Assembly (NCBI GenBank): GCA_964503615.1
Contig: CAZDBA010000033.1
Location: 1 to 33,859 of the forward strand
Source: CAZDBA01 sp964503615
GTDB lineage: Bacteria; Planctomycetota; Planctomycetia; Pirellulales; Pirellulaceae
DNA: 33,859 bases
Direction: 5' to 3'
In this document: positions 6,996 through 15,423 of the stretch, in pieces
Layout of the letters: each line of letters begins with the position of its first letter
Numbering within the stretch: the first letter of the stretch is position 1
Made by a program: the position numbers and the translations under genes
The notes under the pieces: generated by a model
Database searches by the model: none
Told to the model about the DNA's origin: nothing
The model's input: the letters and a program-made list of their open reading frames with translations, nothing else

Positions 6996-9900
6996 GTGAA
7001 CATTGAGCATCTTTTTGCCCCCTTCAATCCACAAGAGACCAATTTTGTTGAGCGCTTGCGATATTGGACGGCGGCAATGCCAGATGAAACCGCGTTTCGT
7101 TATCTGACGTATGGCGGAACACTCACCGAGCAGCTAACTTTCCGGCAGTTGGACCAACGCGCGCGGAGCATTGGTGCGCACCTGGCAGCAATGGGACTCA
7201 GGGGCCAACGTGCACTTCTGATGTACCCTTCGGGTCTGGAATTCGTAGCGGCTTTTTTTGGATGCCATTACGCAGGAGTAACTCCCGTTCCGGCTTACCC
7301 TCCGCGTCGCAATCGAAACATGGGACGGATCAATGCAATTTCCGAAGACGCACAAGCTGCGATCGTTCTTACGATCGATGAAGTGATCCAGCGCAGCCAT
7401 GGCATGCTGGATCAAGCGCCTTCGCTGAGACGGATTCCCTGGTTGGCAACCGAAGAGGTTCCTTTGGAGATCGCCAGCGATTGGGTTAAGCCAACAATCA
7501 ACGGCGACGGTCTCGCGCTAATTCAATACACTTCTGGATCGACGGGATCACCCAAAGGGGTCATGTTGACCCATGATAATGTTATGGCGAACTGCCGCAT
7601 GATTTCGTGGTGCTTTCAAATCGGTCGCACCTCCGAAGTTTGTAGCTGGTTACCGCTTTATCACGACATGGGATTGGTCGGTGGTATCCTGATTCCGCTT
7701 TACGGCGGCATTACGAACACTCTAATGGATCCCGTTGCATTTCTTTCTCGTCCCATTCGATGGCTGCGAGCAATTTCAAATTATGGTTGCGCTGTATCTG
7801 GTGCCCCGAACTTTGCCTATCTCTTGTGCGTTGAAAAAATCGACATCGACGATTGCATTAACGAAGGGATCGACCTGAGTAATTGGGAGTTGGCGTTTAA
7901 CGGAGCCGAACCAGTCCGCGCGGACGTATTGCGTCGATTCTCGGAAAAATTCGCACCGTTGGGCTTTCGGCACGAGGCTCATTATCCCTGTTATGGCATG
8001 GCCGAAGCGACTCTCCTGATCACCGGTGGAAAGAAAACAGAGCCCGCTCCAATTCGTCGATTCCACATGAACGACTTGGCGGAACACCGAGTAACTCATG
8101 TCGACGCAGACGATAAAGAGGGACACGATCTCGTCGGATGTGGCCGTGTATTGCCCAACGAACATGTCGCGATCGTTCATCCCGAAACGTTTCAACCGCT
8201 GGACAAGGACAAGATCGGCGAAGTCTGGGTCAACAGCCCCAGTGTGGGCGCCGGCTATTGGAATCGGCCTCAGGCGACCGAGGAAACTTTCCACGCTAGG
8301 ACAAGTGACCCGAACGACGAGCGGACTTATCTGCGAACGGGTGATCTTGGATTCAGAGACAGCGACGGCGAACTGTTCATTACTGGACGCCTGAAAGATA
8401 TGATTATTGTTCGGGGCGTAAATCGTTACCCTCAGGACATCGAAGCCACCGTAGAGAATTGCGATCAACGATTGTTGGCCGGTGGCACCGCAGCGTTTGC
8501 CGTTGAACACTGGGACCGTGAACGGTTGGTTGTGGTTTGCGAAGTCGAACGAGGGCGGAACGTAAGCACCGAAGGTTTGATCGAAAAGATCCGCTCGGCG
8601 ATCACCGCAGAACATCAGTTGCCACCAGACGGCGTGGCTTTGATCCGAGCGAGATCCGTTCCCAAAACCAGTAGTGGCAAGATCCAAAGACACGAGTGCC
8701 GCAAACAATATACTTCTCGCGAGTTGCCGATCGTTGAAGAGTGGAGCCTGACCGAGCGTACCAAGAAAGCGACAGCTCAACCGGGCGCTTCCTCCAATGG
8801 AAAACCGGTCGCCAACCCGGCAACCAGTGAAATTACTGACAAGAGTGTTAACGCGGAAATCGTTGAGATCGTTTTTCAGGAGGTGCGCAAAGTCGCCCGC
8901 GAAGCAAAAGAGCTGAGTCTCGAAACGAATATCGTTGTTGACCTTTCACTTGACTCCTTGCACCGCCTGGAAATTGCCCGCAATCTTGAAAACGTTTTCG
9001 GCGGGCGGTTTCCTGACGAAGTCCTTCAGGAGATCGAAACCATTCGCGAAGTCGCCGATGCGATCCAGGAGAATATGGGCGCAGGCATGATCGCCTCCGC
9101 TGCGGCGCGAGCTGCGGATCAGCAAACACCAGAAAAACTTGCCGGACCGATCCCCGAAGCCTACTACAAACTGGAAAAGACGCCTGAGTACATTCGCCTG
9201 CAGCATACACGCGAAGAGTTCAGGCAAACCGGTCTGCGAGATCCGTACTTTAGTGTGCATGAAGGGCGAATTGGGGATACGACCTGTATTGATGGTCGAG
9301 AGTTGATTTCGTTCGCCAGCTATAACTACTTGGGTCTGTCGGGACATCCAAAAGTCAACGAGATGGCCAAGGGCGCTATCGACGAGTTCGGTACCAGCGT
9401 GTCAGCCAGCCGATTAGTCTCCGGTGAAAAAACGATTCACAAGACGCTGGAAAAAGAACTATCGGAGTTCATGGGCGTCGAAGATGTAATCACTTTCCCG
9501 GGCGGACATGCAACCAATGAATCGGTAGTCGGACATTTGGTGACCCAAGGCGATTTGATTATTCACGACTCTTTGGCACACAACAGTCTTGTCCAAGGCG
9601 CTGAACTGTCCGGCGCGCGTCGAAGAGCATTCGAACATAACAACTGGCGACAACTGGATCACATCCTGGAAGAGATCCGCAGGGATTACCGGCGTGTTCT
9701 GATTGCGATCGAAGGTCTTTACAGCATGGACGGTGACTACCCCGACCTGCCACGTTTTGTCGATGTGAAAAACAAACACAAAGCATGGCTGTATGTTGAC
9801 GAAGCACACTCGATTGGCACATTGGGCGCGACCGGCCGTGGTGTCGGTGAGATGTTTGGCGTTGATAAAAACGATGTCGAGTGTTGGATGGGCACGTTGA

Positions 9901-10391
9901 GCAAGTCGTTTGGATCTTGCGGTGGTTTCGTCGGAGGAAAGCGTGATTTGATCGAGTACCTTCGGTACACGACACCGGGCTACGTCTTTGCTGCGGGGCT
10001 ACCTCCTGCGAACGTGGGGGCAGCTCTTGGCTCGCTTCGAATGTTGCAACAGGAACCAGAACGTGTTACCAGACTGCAAGAGAATTCGCGGCTGTTTTTA
10101 AATCTGGCGCAAGAGGCTGGGTTGGACACGGGCATGAGTGCAAACTCTCCGATCATTCCGATCATCACCGGCAACTCGGAATTCGCGCTACAATTGAGCG
10201 AGGTGTTATTCAAAAATGGAATCAACGCACAGCCGATTCTCAAGCCAGCGGTCAACGAGTTGGAGGCTCGCGTGCGAATCTTTATGACGGCTGAACACAG
10301 CGCCGAGCAGATCGAGAAAACGGTCGAAGTTCTCAAACGTGAATGGGCAGTAATCCGAAATGGCGGTGTCGTAGTCGAAGCAAGTAGATAA
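6996..10391 (+). CDS. Trifunctional fusion: fatty-acyl-AMP ligase, acyl carrier domain, alpha-oxoamine synthase
   Basis: The 1131-residue protein starts at GTG 6996; the next Met would cut into the ligase domain. Residues about 1-600 are an acyl-AMP ligase of the FAAL type, with the nucleotide loop T-S-G-S-T-G (179-184) and Y-L-R-T-G-D-L-G near 447. Residues about 620-700 form an acyl carrier domain with D-S-L and phosphopantetheine serine S654. Residues about 740-1131 are a PLP-dependent alpha-oxoamine synthase (family of AONS, KBL, SPT and CqsA): D935-E-A-H938 and the Schiff-base lysine K970 in T-L-S-K-S-F-G. The likely scheme is acid activation as acyl-AMP, loading on the built-in carrier, then decarboxylative condensation with an amino acid to an alpha-amino ketone. 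Whether the amino acid is serine, alanine, glycine or another cannot be read from the sequence. The gene stands alone; argB follows after 304 bp. Confidence 0.93.
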   Translation: MNIEHLFAPFNPQETNFVERLRYWTAAMPDETAFRYLTYGGTLTEQLTFRQLDQRARSIGAHLAAMGLRGQRALLMYPSGLEFVAAFFGCHYAGVTPVPAYPPRRNRNMGRINAISEDAQAAIVLTIDEVIQRSHGMLDQAPSLRRIPWLATEEVPLEIASDWVKPTINGDGLALIQYTSGSTGSPKGVMLTHDNVMANCRMISWCFQIGRTSEVCSWLPLYHDMGLVGGILIPLYGGITNTLMDPVAFLSRPIRWLRAISNYGCAVSGAPNFAYLLCVEKIDIDDCINEGIDLSNWELAFNGAEPVRADVLRRFSEKFAPLGFRHEAHYPCYGMAEATLLITGGKKTEPAPIRRFHMNDLAEHRVTHVDADDKEGHDLVGCGRVLPNEHVAIVHPETFQPLDKDKIGEVWVNSPSVGAGYWNRPQATEETFHARTSDPNDERTYLRTGDLGFRDSDGELFITGRLKDMIIVRGVNRYPQDIEATVENCDQRLLAGGTAAFAVEHWDRERLVVVCEVERGRNVSTEGLIEKIRSAITAEHQLPPDGVALIRARSVPKTSSGKIQRHECRKQYTSRELPIVEEWSLTERTKKATAQPGASSNGKPVANPATSEITDKSVNAEIVEIVFQEVRKVAREAKELSLETNIVVDLSLDSLHRLEIARNLENVFGGRFPDEVLQEIETIREVADAIQENMGAGMIASAAARAADQQTPEKLAGPIPEAYYKLEKTPEYIRLQHTREEFRQTGLRDPYFSVHEGRIGDTTCIDGRELISFASYNYLGLSGHPKVNEMAKGAIDEFGTSVSASRLVSGEKTIHKTLEKELSEFMGVEDVITFPGGHATNESVVGHLVTQGDLIIHDSLAHNSLVQGAELSGARRRAFEHNNWRQLDHILEEIRRDYRRVLIAIEGLYSMDGDYPDLPRFVDVKNKHKAWLYVDEAHSIGTLGATGRGVGEMFGVDKNDVECWMGTLSKSFGSCGGFVGGKRDLIEYLRYTTPGYVFAAGLPPANVGAALGSLRMLQQEPERVTRLQENSRLFLNLAQEAGLDTGMSANSPIIPIITGNSEFALQLSEVLFKNGINAQPILKPAVNELEARVRIFMTAEHSAEQIEKTVEVLKREWAVIRNGGVVVEASR

Positions 10392-10695
10392 CGTCTGGCT
10401 TCTGGCACACTTGTTGCTGATCATGAATTGTTCACGCGACTGATTTATCTGTTGCTCTGTTTTACTTACCAGTCCATTGGGGCCGTTGCTCTTGGAATTG
10501 GTTCAAAACACGCGTCGAACTCGCCTCAAATTGCCGAACCCGCACGATTTTCGAGACAGTTTCTCAGCTCGAAGTGCCTTGCTACTTCCCTTTCATCTGG
10601 CCAAATCGTAAGCTGATTGACTTTTCCTGAACTCGGTTTTCGCAATTTTTCCAGCCAGCAAAAACCTACCGGTGACCGAAAAGACAATCGATTAA
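10392..10695. other. Intergenic region before argB
   Basis: About 300 bp with no supported gene. A TTGACT box (10617-10622) could be a -35 element for argB, but no good -10 follows at the right distance. No clear arginine-repressor site is seen. Confidence 0.5.
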
Positions 10696-11577
10696 ATGAC
10701 CGACGATTATAACCCTATCAAAAAAGCAGACACGCTCATCGAAGCTCTCGGTTGGATTCGTGAGTTTCGCGGCAAGACCACGGTGATCAAGCTGGGCGGA
10801 AGTTTGTTGAGCGACAAAGACGCCTTGAACCATGTCCTGTTGGACATTCATTTCATGGAAACCGTTGGGATGCGTCCGGTAGTTGTCCATGGAGGTGGTT
10901 CGCGAATCAGTGCAGCAATGCAAAAGGCAGGAATCGAACCTAACTTTATCGAAGGCCGGCGCTATACGGACGCGGCGACGTTGGACATTGTCGAACAAGT
11001 TCTGGCGGGTGACGTCAACAGCGAACTTGCCGAGCGATTCGAAAAAATCGGTGGTCGCGCCAAGACGTTGAATTTTGCGACATCACCTGTTTTGACGGGC
11101 GAGCAAATCTCGCTCACTGGCGAAGATGGCGGCACTGTCGATCTTGGTTTCGTTGGTACCGTTTCGGCAGTGGACTGCTCGGTAATCGACGAACTTTGTT
11201 GTGCCGGCCAAGTCCCTTTTATTCCGTCGATGGCGGAAACGGTTGGCCGGCAAAAACTGAACGTAAACGCAGACACCGCTGCAATGGAAGTCGCGTGTGC
11301 ATTGAACGCGGAAAAGTTGATTATGTTGAGCGATGTTCCGGGAGTTTGCTTGGAAAAAGGAAATGAGGAAAGTTTGATATCATCACTGAACGCGGAAAAA
11401 GCTAACCAACTGATCGCCGACGGGACGATTAGCGACGGCATGATTCCGAAAGTTCAGGCTTGTTTGGAGACGTTGGAGCGGGGCGTAAGCAAGGTCCACA
11501 TTATTGATGGGCGAAAGCGGCATTCATTGCTGCTGGAGATCTACACCACGCACGGTGCGGGAACACTGATTAGTTAA
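10696..11577 (+). CDS. argB: Acetylglutamate kinase
   Basis: This 293-residue cytoplasmic enzyme phosphorylates N-acetyl-L-glutamate with ATP, the second step of arginine synthesis. Family signs are V-I-K-L-G-G-S at about 32-38, V-V-V-H-G-G-G, the A-T-S-P-V-L-T-G segment, N-V-N-A-D-T-A-A, and the C-terminal H-I-I-D-G-R-x-x-H-S-L-L-L-E-I. The N-terminal helix (about 8-28) before the first strand is the feature found in arginine-inhibited hexameric enzymes, so feedback control by arginine is plausible. The start ATG at 10696 has no strong ribosome site. The TAA overlaps by one base an ATG in the next gene, which shows tight coupling with argF. Confidence 0.95.
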   Translation: MTDDYNPIKKADTLIEALGWIREFRGKTTVIKLGGSLLSDKDALNHVLLDIHFMETVGMRPVVVHGGGSRISAAMQKAGIEPNFIEGRRYTDAATLDIVEQVLAGDVNSELAERFEKIGGRAKTLNFATSPVLTGEQISLTGEDGGTVDLGFVGTVSAVDCSVIDELCCAGQVPFIPSMAETVGRQKLNVNADTAAMEVACALNAEKLIMLSDVPGVCLEKGNEESLISSLNAEKANQLIADGTISDGMIPKVQACLETLERGVSKVHIIDGRKRHSLLLEIYTTHGAGTLIS

Positions 11578-11642
11578 TGACAGTTTGCGGTTCTCGCGAA
11601 AACGAACTGGAGAACGCAAAGACCTATATGGAAAGCAAGAAA

Positions 11643-12554
11643 ATGCGTCACTTTATTACGCTTGAAGAACTGAATACCGAAGAGATCCAGGAGATACTTC
11701 GTCTGGCAGTTGAATTGAAAGAGCAAGTTAAATCGGGCCGGCGCGATCCGATTTTCGAACGCAAGATTTTGGGTTTTGTTTTCGAAAAGCCCTCCTTGAG
11801 AACTCGCGTGAGTTTTGAGGGCTTGATGAAGCAGCATGCGGGAACCAGCGTTTACTTGGGCGAAGAAGCTGGGTTCGGGAAACGCGAACCGCTAAAGGAC
11901 TTTGTTCCGGTACTCAGTAGCTACGTCGATTTACTCGTGATGCGTACCAAGAGCCACGAGTTGGTGACAAAAGCGAGTGAGCTTAGCCAGTGCCCAGTCA
12001 TTAACGGATTGACCGACTACAATCATCCCTGTCAAGCTCTAGCCGATATTTTGACGGTACAGGAATTGTTTGGCGAACTGGCTGGAAAAAAGATCGCGTA
12101 TATCGGCGACTCTAATAATGTGACTCGTTCTTTGGCTTTGATTTGTTGTCGCTTGGGCGTAACGATTTCGATCGCTTCCCCGACGGGATACCAATTCGAT
12201 GACGCACAGTACCAGCAGTGGAATGCAAACGGCGAGTATGCTTTTTCTACGACCAGCCCAGAGGAGGCGGTCGAGGGCGCCGTTGCGGTTTACACCGATG
12301 TGTGGACCAGCATGGGGCAGGAAGCCGAGCGAGAAAAGCGACTGAACGATTTGGGTGGTTTCCAGGTGAATGCCGACCTGATGGCGCGTGCAGCTGAGGG
12401 TGCCAAGTTTCTGCATTGCTTGCCCGCCTGCCGAGGCGAAGAAGTTTCCGAAGAGGTTGCCGATGGTCCCAGCAGTGCGATTGTTCACCAAGCAGAAAAT
12501 CGTTTGCACGCCCAAAAAGGAATGGTCACCTGGTTATTGAATCAAGCGAATTAA
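11643..12554 (+). CDS. argF: Ornithine carbamoyltransferase
   Basis: The enzyme joins carbamoyl phosphate and ornithine to citrulline. Carbamoyl-phosphate site K-P-S-L-R-T-R-V-S-F-E, the H-P-C-Q-A-L-A-D motif, Y-I-G-D-S-N-N-V and the ornithine loop H-C-L-P-A-C-R-G-E-E-V are all present. The usual second His of H-C-L-P-A-H-R-G is Cys here. The frame is open from an ATG at 11577 that overlaps the argB stop codon, and has a further ATG at 11628, but the family normally begins near M-R-H-F and the ATG at 11643 has GGAAAG seven bases upstream, so that start (303 residues) is preferred. Together with argB it forms an arginine operon; no other arg gene is adjacent. Confidence 0.92.
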   Translation: MRHFITLEELNTEEIQEILRLAVELKEQVKSGRRDPIFERKILGFVFEKPSLRTRVSFEGLMKQHAGTSVYLGEEAGFGKREPLKDFVPVLSSYVDLLVMRTKSHELVTKASELSQCPVINGLTDYNHPCQALADILTVQELFGELAGKKIAYIGDSNNVTRSLALICCRLGVTISIASPTGYQFDDAQYQQWNANGEYAFSTTSPEEAVEGAVAVYTDVWTSMGQEAEREKRLNDLGGFQVNADLMARAAEGAKFLHCLPACRGEEVSEEVADGPSSAIVHQAENRLHAQKGMVTWLLNQAN

Positions 12555-12625
12555 GGGTGGACTGCATTTTGAGCGACAAGCCCCCGTTCGGTTTCTTGGC
12601 ACTTGGCCCTTTCTCATTATTGAAA

Positions 12626-12657
12626 CACAGTGTCCTCTGTGCCTCTGTGGTTCTTTT
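12626..12657. repeat. CTCTGTG-type dispersed repeat fragment
   Basis: The segment contains the tandem-like words TCCTCTGTGCCTCTGTGGTT. From memory, runs of CCTCTGTG/CTCTGTGGTTC recur in intergenic DNA of many unrelated bacteria and are often mistaken for tiny genes. Only one copy lies in this window, so the repeat status rests on that prior knowledge. Confidence 0.5.
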
Positions 12658-12792
12658 CAAATTGGCAATGATCGGGCTACTCTCAGTAAACCATTGTCGC
12701 GTATAATACCGATAGATCTTCAATACGGCATTGAACACTCGCCGTCGCATAAGATAGGGGCAGGTGTAAGGTGTATCTACCGGAGACCGCAG

Positions 12793-15219
12793 ATGTTTAA
12801 CAAGTTGCTAGTTGGGGTTTTCGTCTGCGCTGTAACGGCACACGCTACCTGCTCGTCCGCCTCAGCTTGGCAAGTTCGCCGGCAGGCTAACGCGGCACCC
12901 GCTTCGATTTCTGCGGCGCAAGTCAGAAGTGCGATTCGCAAGGGCGGCGATTACCTGATATCGCGCCGAAGTGAAGATGGTCGCTGGCCAACGTACCCTG
13001 GTTACAAAGCTGGTTCTACCGCGTTGTGTACTTTGGCCTTGCTCCATGCCGGTGTGAGCCCGGAAAACCTCAGGCGATCCCTCGACCAATTGGAACGTCA
13101 CGACGCCGGCGGACTTTCGACTTACGTTATTTCACTTCGTATCATGGCATTTGCGATCGCGGACCCTCAAGGTACCCGGTACCGAAGAACCGTCCAAAAG
13201 GATGTCGACCATCTTGAGAAAAATCAAGTGCGAGAAGGCAACAACGAAGGGGGCTGGGGATATGGCACCTTACGCGGAAACAATGGAAGATCGGCGGACG
13301 CTTCAAACAGTCAGTTCGCAATTCTTGCATTGCACGAGGCGAGCTTGCTGGGGGCCAAAGTCCAGCAGAAGACTTGGGAAAGGGCAGAGATTTACTGGAA
13401 CAAATTGAGAGGACGTGGTGGGGGCTTTCACTACGATGTTGGACACTCAACTCCCGTCTCTGGCAGCATGACTTGCGCCGGTATTTCGTCCCTGATTATC
13501 ATCAACGAAAACCTGGCAAGCCCAGAAGACTATTTGACGGCGGACGGAAGAGTTGCCTGCTGTGGAACCGATGAGGATTTAAAAGTTGTTCAGGACGCCA
13601 TCAATTGGCTGGGTAAGAACTTTTCTGCCAAATTCAATCCTGTTGCCGGCGGGCAACGATCTGCTGGTGCAAAGATGTATTTCCTCTACGGAATGGAAAG
13701 GGCAGGGCGGCTTTCAGGCGTACGTTTTTTTGCCGACCACGACTGGTATCGCGAGGGTGCTGCCCATTTGATTGCCTCACAAAAACGGGAGACCGGCGCG
13801 TGGCGAAGTGGAGGGCACGGCGAGAACCAGCCGGAGATCTCAACAGCATTTGGGCTTTTGTTTCTCGCCAAAGGGCGGCGACCGATCGTATTTGGCAAGT
13901 ATCAACATTCGCAAAACAACGATTGGGACCGTCATCCTGAGGGAGTTCATTATCTGACGCGAAAAGTCGAAGACGATTGGAATTTGAAACTAAACTGGCA
14001 AACGGTGCGAGCCTCCAACGCAACGGTCGATGACTTGCTGGAGGCACCGGTGCTGTTCATCAGCGGTCGGGACAAGCTGGAATTGACTGAGCAGCAAGAA
14101 CGAGCGTTGCAAAAATACGTTGAGAACGGTGGGTTTATTTTTGCCGAAGCCTGCCAGGGCGACGGTTGTGGTGCTAATGTTGCGTTCGAAAAATCGTTTC
14201 GGGAATTGGTGGCAAGATTGTTTCCCGACTCAACCATGGACTCACTGGCAGTCGACCATCCGATTTGGACGGCGAACCACCCACTTAAACCGAATCCCGG
14301 TTGGCAAATGTATGGCGTCCAAGCATGTTGCCGCACAAGCATCGTATTCTGTTCACGGAATTTGAGCGGATTCTGGCGGCTCAATCGACGAAACTTGATG
14401 GACCAGTTTCCTGCGAACGTAAAGGAAGAAGTCGACTGGACAACTAAATTCGGCGTAAACGTTGCTGCCTACGCGACGGGTCGCCAATTGGATGACAAGG
14501 AAGATCGTCCTAAAGTTACCGAAGTGAAAGACTTTGCCGTCATCAACGATCGCGTCCTTGTGTTTGCCAAGCTGAATCACAATGGAGGCGCAGACGATGC
14601 ACCCAACGCATGGCGAAACCTCCAAGATGATGCTCGTCAGTTCGGTTATGAGAATGCGGTTGGAGAAGTGGAACAAGCCGAATTACTGCGGATCAAGACT
14701 GATAAAAAGATGATCGAGCCAACACGGGAGCAGTTGGCTGACCACCCCTTTATTTTCATGCACGGCCGAGAAGGGTTTGGGTTTTCAGAGGAACAAAGAG
14801 ATGCTTTAAGGCGTTACCTCGAACTGGGCGGCTGTGTATTTGCTGATTCGATCTGCTCTTCAGAAGAGTTCACCCGCGCGTTTCGGCGTGAATTCAATCA
14901 GTTGTTTCCAGACAAAGAACTGACCGAGATCCCATCCACACATGAGATTTTCACCCGCAAATATGGCCACAGTCTGGACAAAGGCGTCACACTCAACATT
15001 CCAGATCCGAAAGCCGATCAAGGCGCTAAAAAAGTTGAAGGGGTAATTCCAGTGCTGGAAGGGATCGAAGTCGACGGGCGGTTGGCGGTTATCTTTTCGC
15101 CGAACGACCTGAGTTGCGCATTGGAGAATGCGACTGCGACTCAATGCAAAGGATACATCCGAGACGACGCGGTGCGGATTGGGACCAATGTCATTCTTTA
15201 TCGGCTGCGAACTGACTAG
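12793..15219 (+). CDS. Secreted protein: prenyltransferase-like repeats plus two DUF4159-like domains
   Basis: The ATG at 12793 has GGAG upstream and opens a clear signal peptide (N-K, then L-L-V-G-V-F-V-C-A-V-T-A, cleavage near S-A-S-A), giving 808 residues; a longer frame from 12694 would bury the signal. Residues about 45-370 show helical repeats of the prenyltransferase/squalene-cyclase toroid type, with G-x-W-P-T-Y-P-G and G-G-W-G-Y-G, but no clear catalytic Asp cluster. Two related modules follow, about 380-560 and about 600-800. Each has a strand-rich start, a P-V-L-F-I-S-G-R or P-F-I-F-M-H-G-R strand, a 'x-L-x-x-Y-x-x-x-G-G' helix, F-A-E-A-C or F-A-D-S-I-C, and a later V-I-F-S or V-F-C-S strand. 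This is the usual DUF4159 plan, duplicated. The export signal and domain type suggest a periplasmic role; function is unknown. Confidence 0.88.
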   Translation: MFNKLLVGVFVCAVTAHATCSSASAWQVRRQANAAPASISAAQVRSAIRKGGDYLISRRSEDGRWPTYPGYKAGSTALCTLALLHAGVSPENLRRSLDQLERHDAGGLSTYVISLRIMAFAIADPQGTRYRRTVQKDVDHLEKNQVREGNNEGGWGYGTLRGNNGRSADASNSQFAILALHEASLLGAKVQQKTWERAEIYWNKLRGRGGGFHYDVGHSTPVSGSMTCAGISSLIIINENLASPEDYLTADGRVACCGTDEDLKVVQDAINWLGKNFSAKFNPVAGGQRSAGAKMYFLYGMERAGRLSGVRFFADHDWYREGAAHLIASQKRETGAWRSGGHGENQPEISTAFGLLFLAKGRRPIVFGKYQHSQNNDWDRHPEGVHYLTRKVEDDWNLKLNWQTVRASNATVDDLLEAPVLFISGRDKLELTEQQERALQKYVENGGFIFAEACQGDGCGANVAFEKSFRELVARLFPDSTMDSLAVDHPIWTANHPLKPNPGWQMYGVQACCRTSIVFCSRNLSGFWRLNRRNLMDQFPANVKEEVDWTTKFGVNVAAYATGRQLDDKEDRPKVTEVKDFAVINDRVLVFAKLNHNGGADDAPNAWRNLQDDARQFGYENAVGEVEQAELLRIKTDKKMIEPTREQLADHPFIFMHGREGFGFSEEQRDALRRYLELGGCVFADSICSSEEFTRAFRREFNQLFPDKELTEIPSTHEIFTRKYGHSLDKGVTLNIPDPKADQGAKKVEGVIPVLEGIEVDGRLAVIFSPNDLSCALENATATQCKGYIRDDAVRIGTNVILYRLRTD

Positions 15220-15392
15220 CTACTCAAATTGAGCAGTTTTAGCATTGGCGATCTGGTGTAGATCAGGCTGTGCCTGACGAAATGAATAGGATCGGCATGC
15301 ACAGCAATGCCCTACGCTTGGATCCAAACTTCCGTTGAATTCATGTGGAATCAATGCAGGAGAACTGAAAACGCTCAGCTTGAGTAGCTAGT
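15215..15392. mobile_element. 178-bp MITE-like or structured element with terminal inverted repeats
   Basis: ACTAGCTACTCAA (15215-15227) and its perfect inverse (15380-15392) bound the segment, and the inverted likeness continues imperfectly for about 14 more bases (TGAGC, then TTTT). Inside are further hairpins: GATCT/AGATC (15250-15264), TCAGGC/GCCTGA (15263-15277) and GGCAT/ATGCC (15294-15311). No open frame or clear target-site duplication is seen. The TAG stop of the upstream gene lies in the left arm. It may be a non-autonomous insertion or a long bidirectional terminator between convergent genes. Confidence 0.5.
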
Positions 15393-15393
15393 G

Positions 15394-15413
15394 GTACCGC
15401 CTGAAGGCGGTAC
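15394..15413. terminator. Perfect hairpin GTACCGCC-TGAA-GGCGGTAC between convergent genes
   Basis: An 8-bp perfect stem with a TGAA loop lies ten bases beyond the stop codon of the minus-strand gene ending at 15424. There is no T-run on either side, so it may be a REP-like repeat unit or a non-canonical terminator. Confidence 0.45.
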
Positions 15414-15423
15414 TACGAACTAA

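Noticed and set aside
7776..8780. 334-codon open frame on the minus strand inside the acyl-AMP ligase gene
   Set aside because: It lies antisense to a clearly recognised domain and resembles no family; it is a by-product of codon bias.
10428..10616. Possible short secreted peptide starting with TTG
   Set aside because: A hydrophobic start is visible but the rest is random-looking and there is no ribosome site.
12526..12750. Minus-strand frame reading R-T-T-E-A-Q-R-T-L
   Set aside because: This is the translated CTCTGTG-type repeat, a known source of false small genes.
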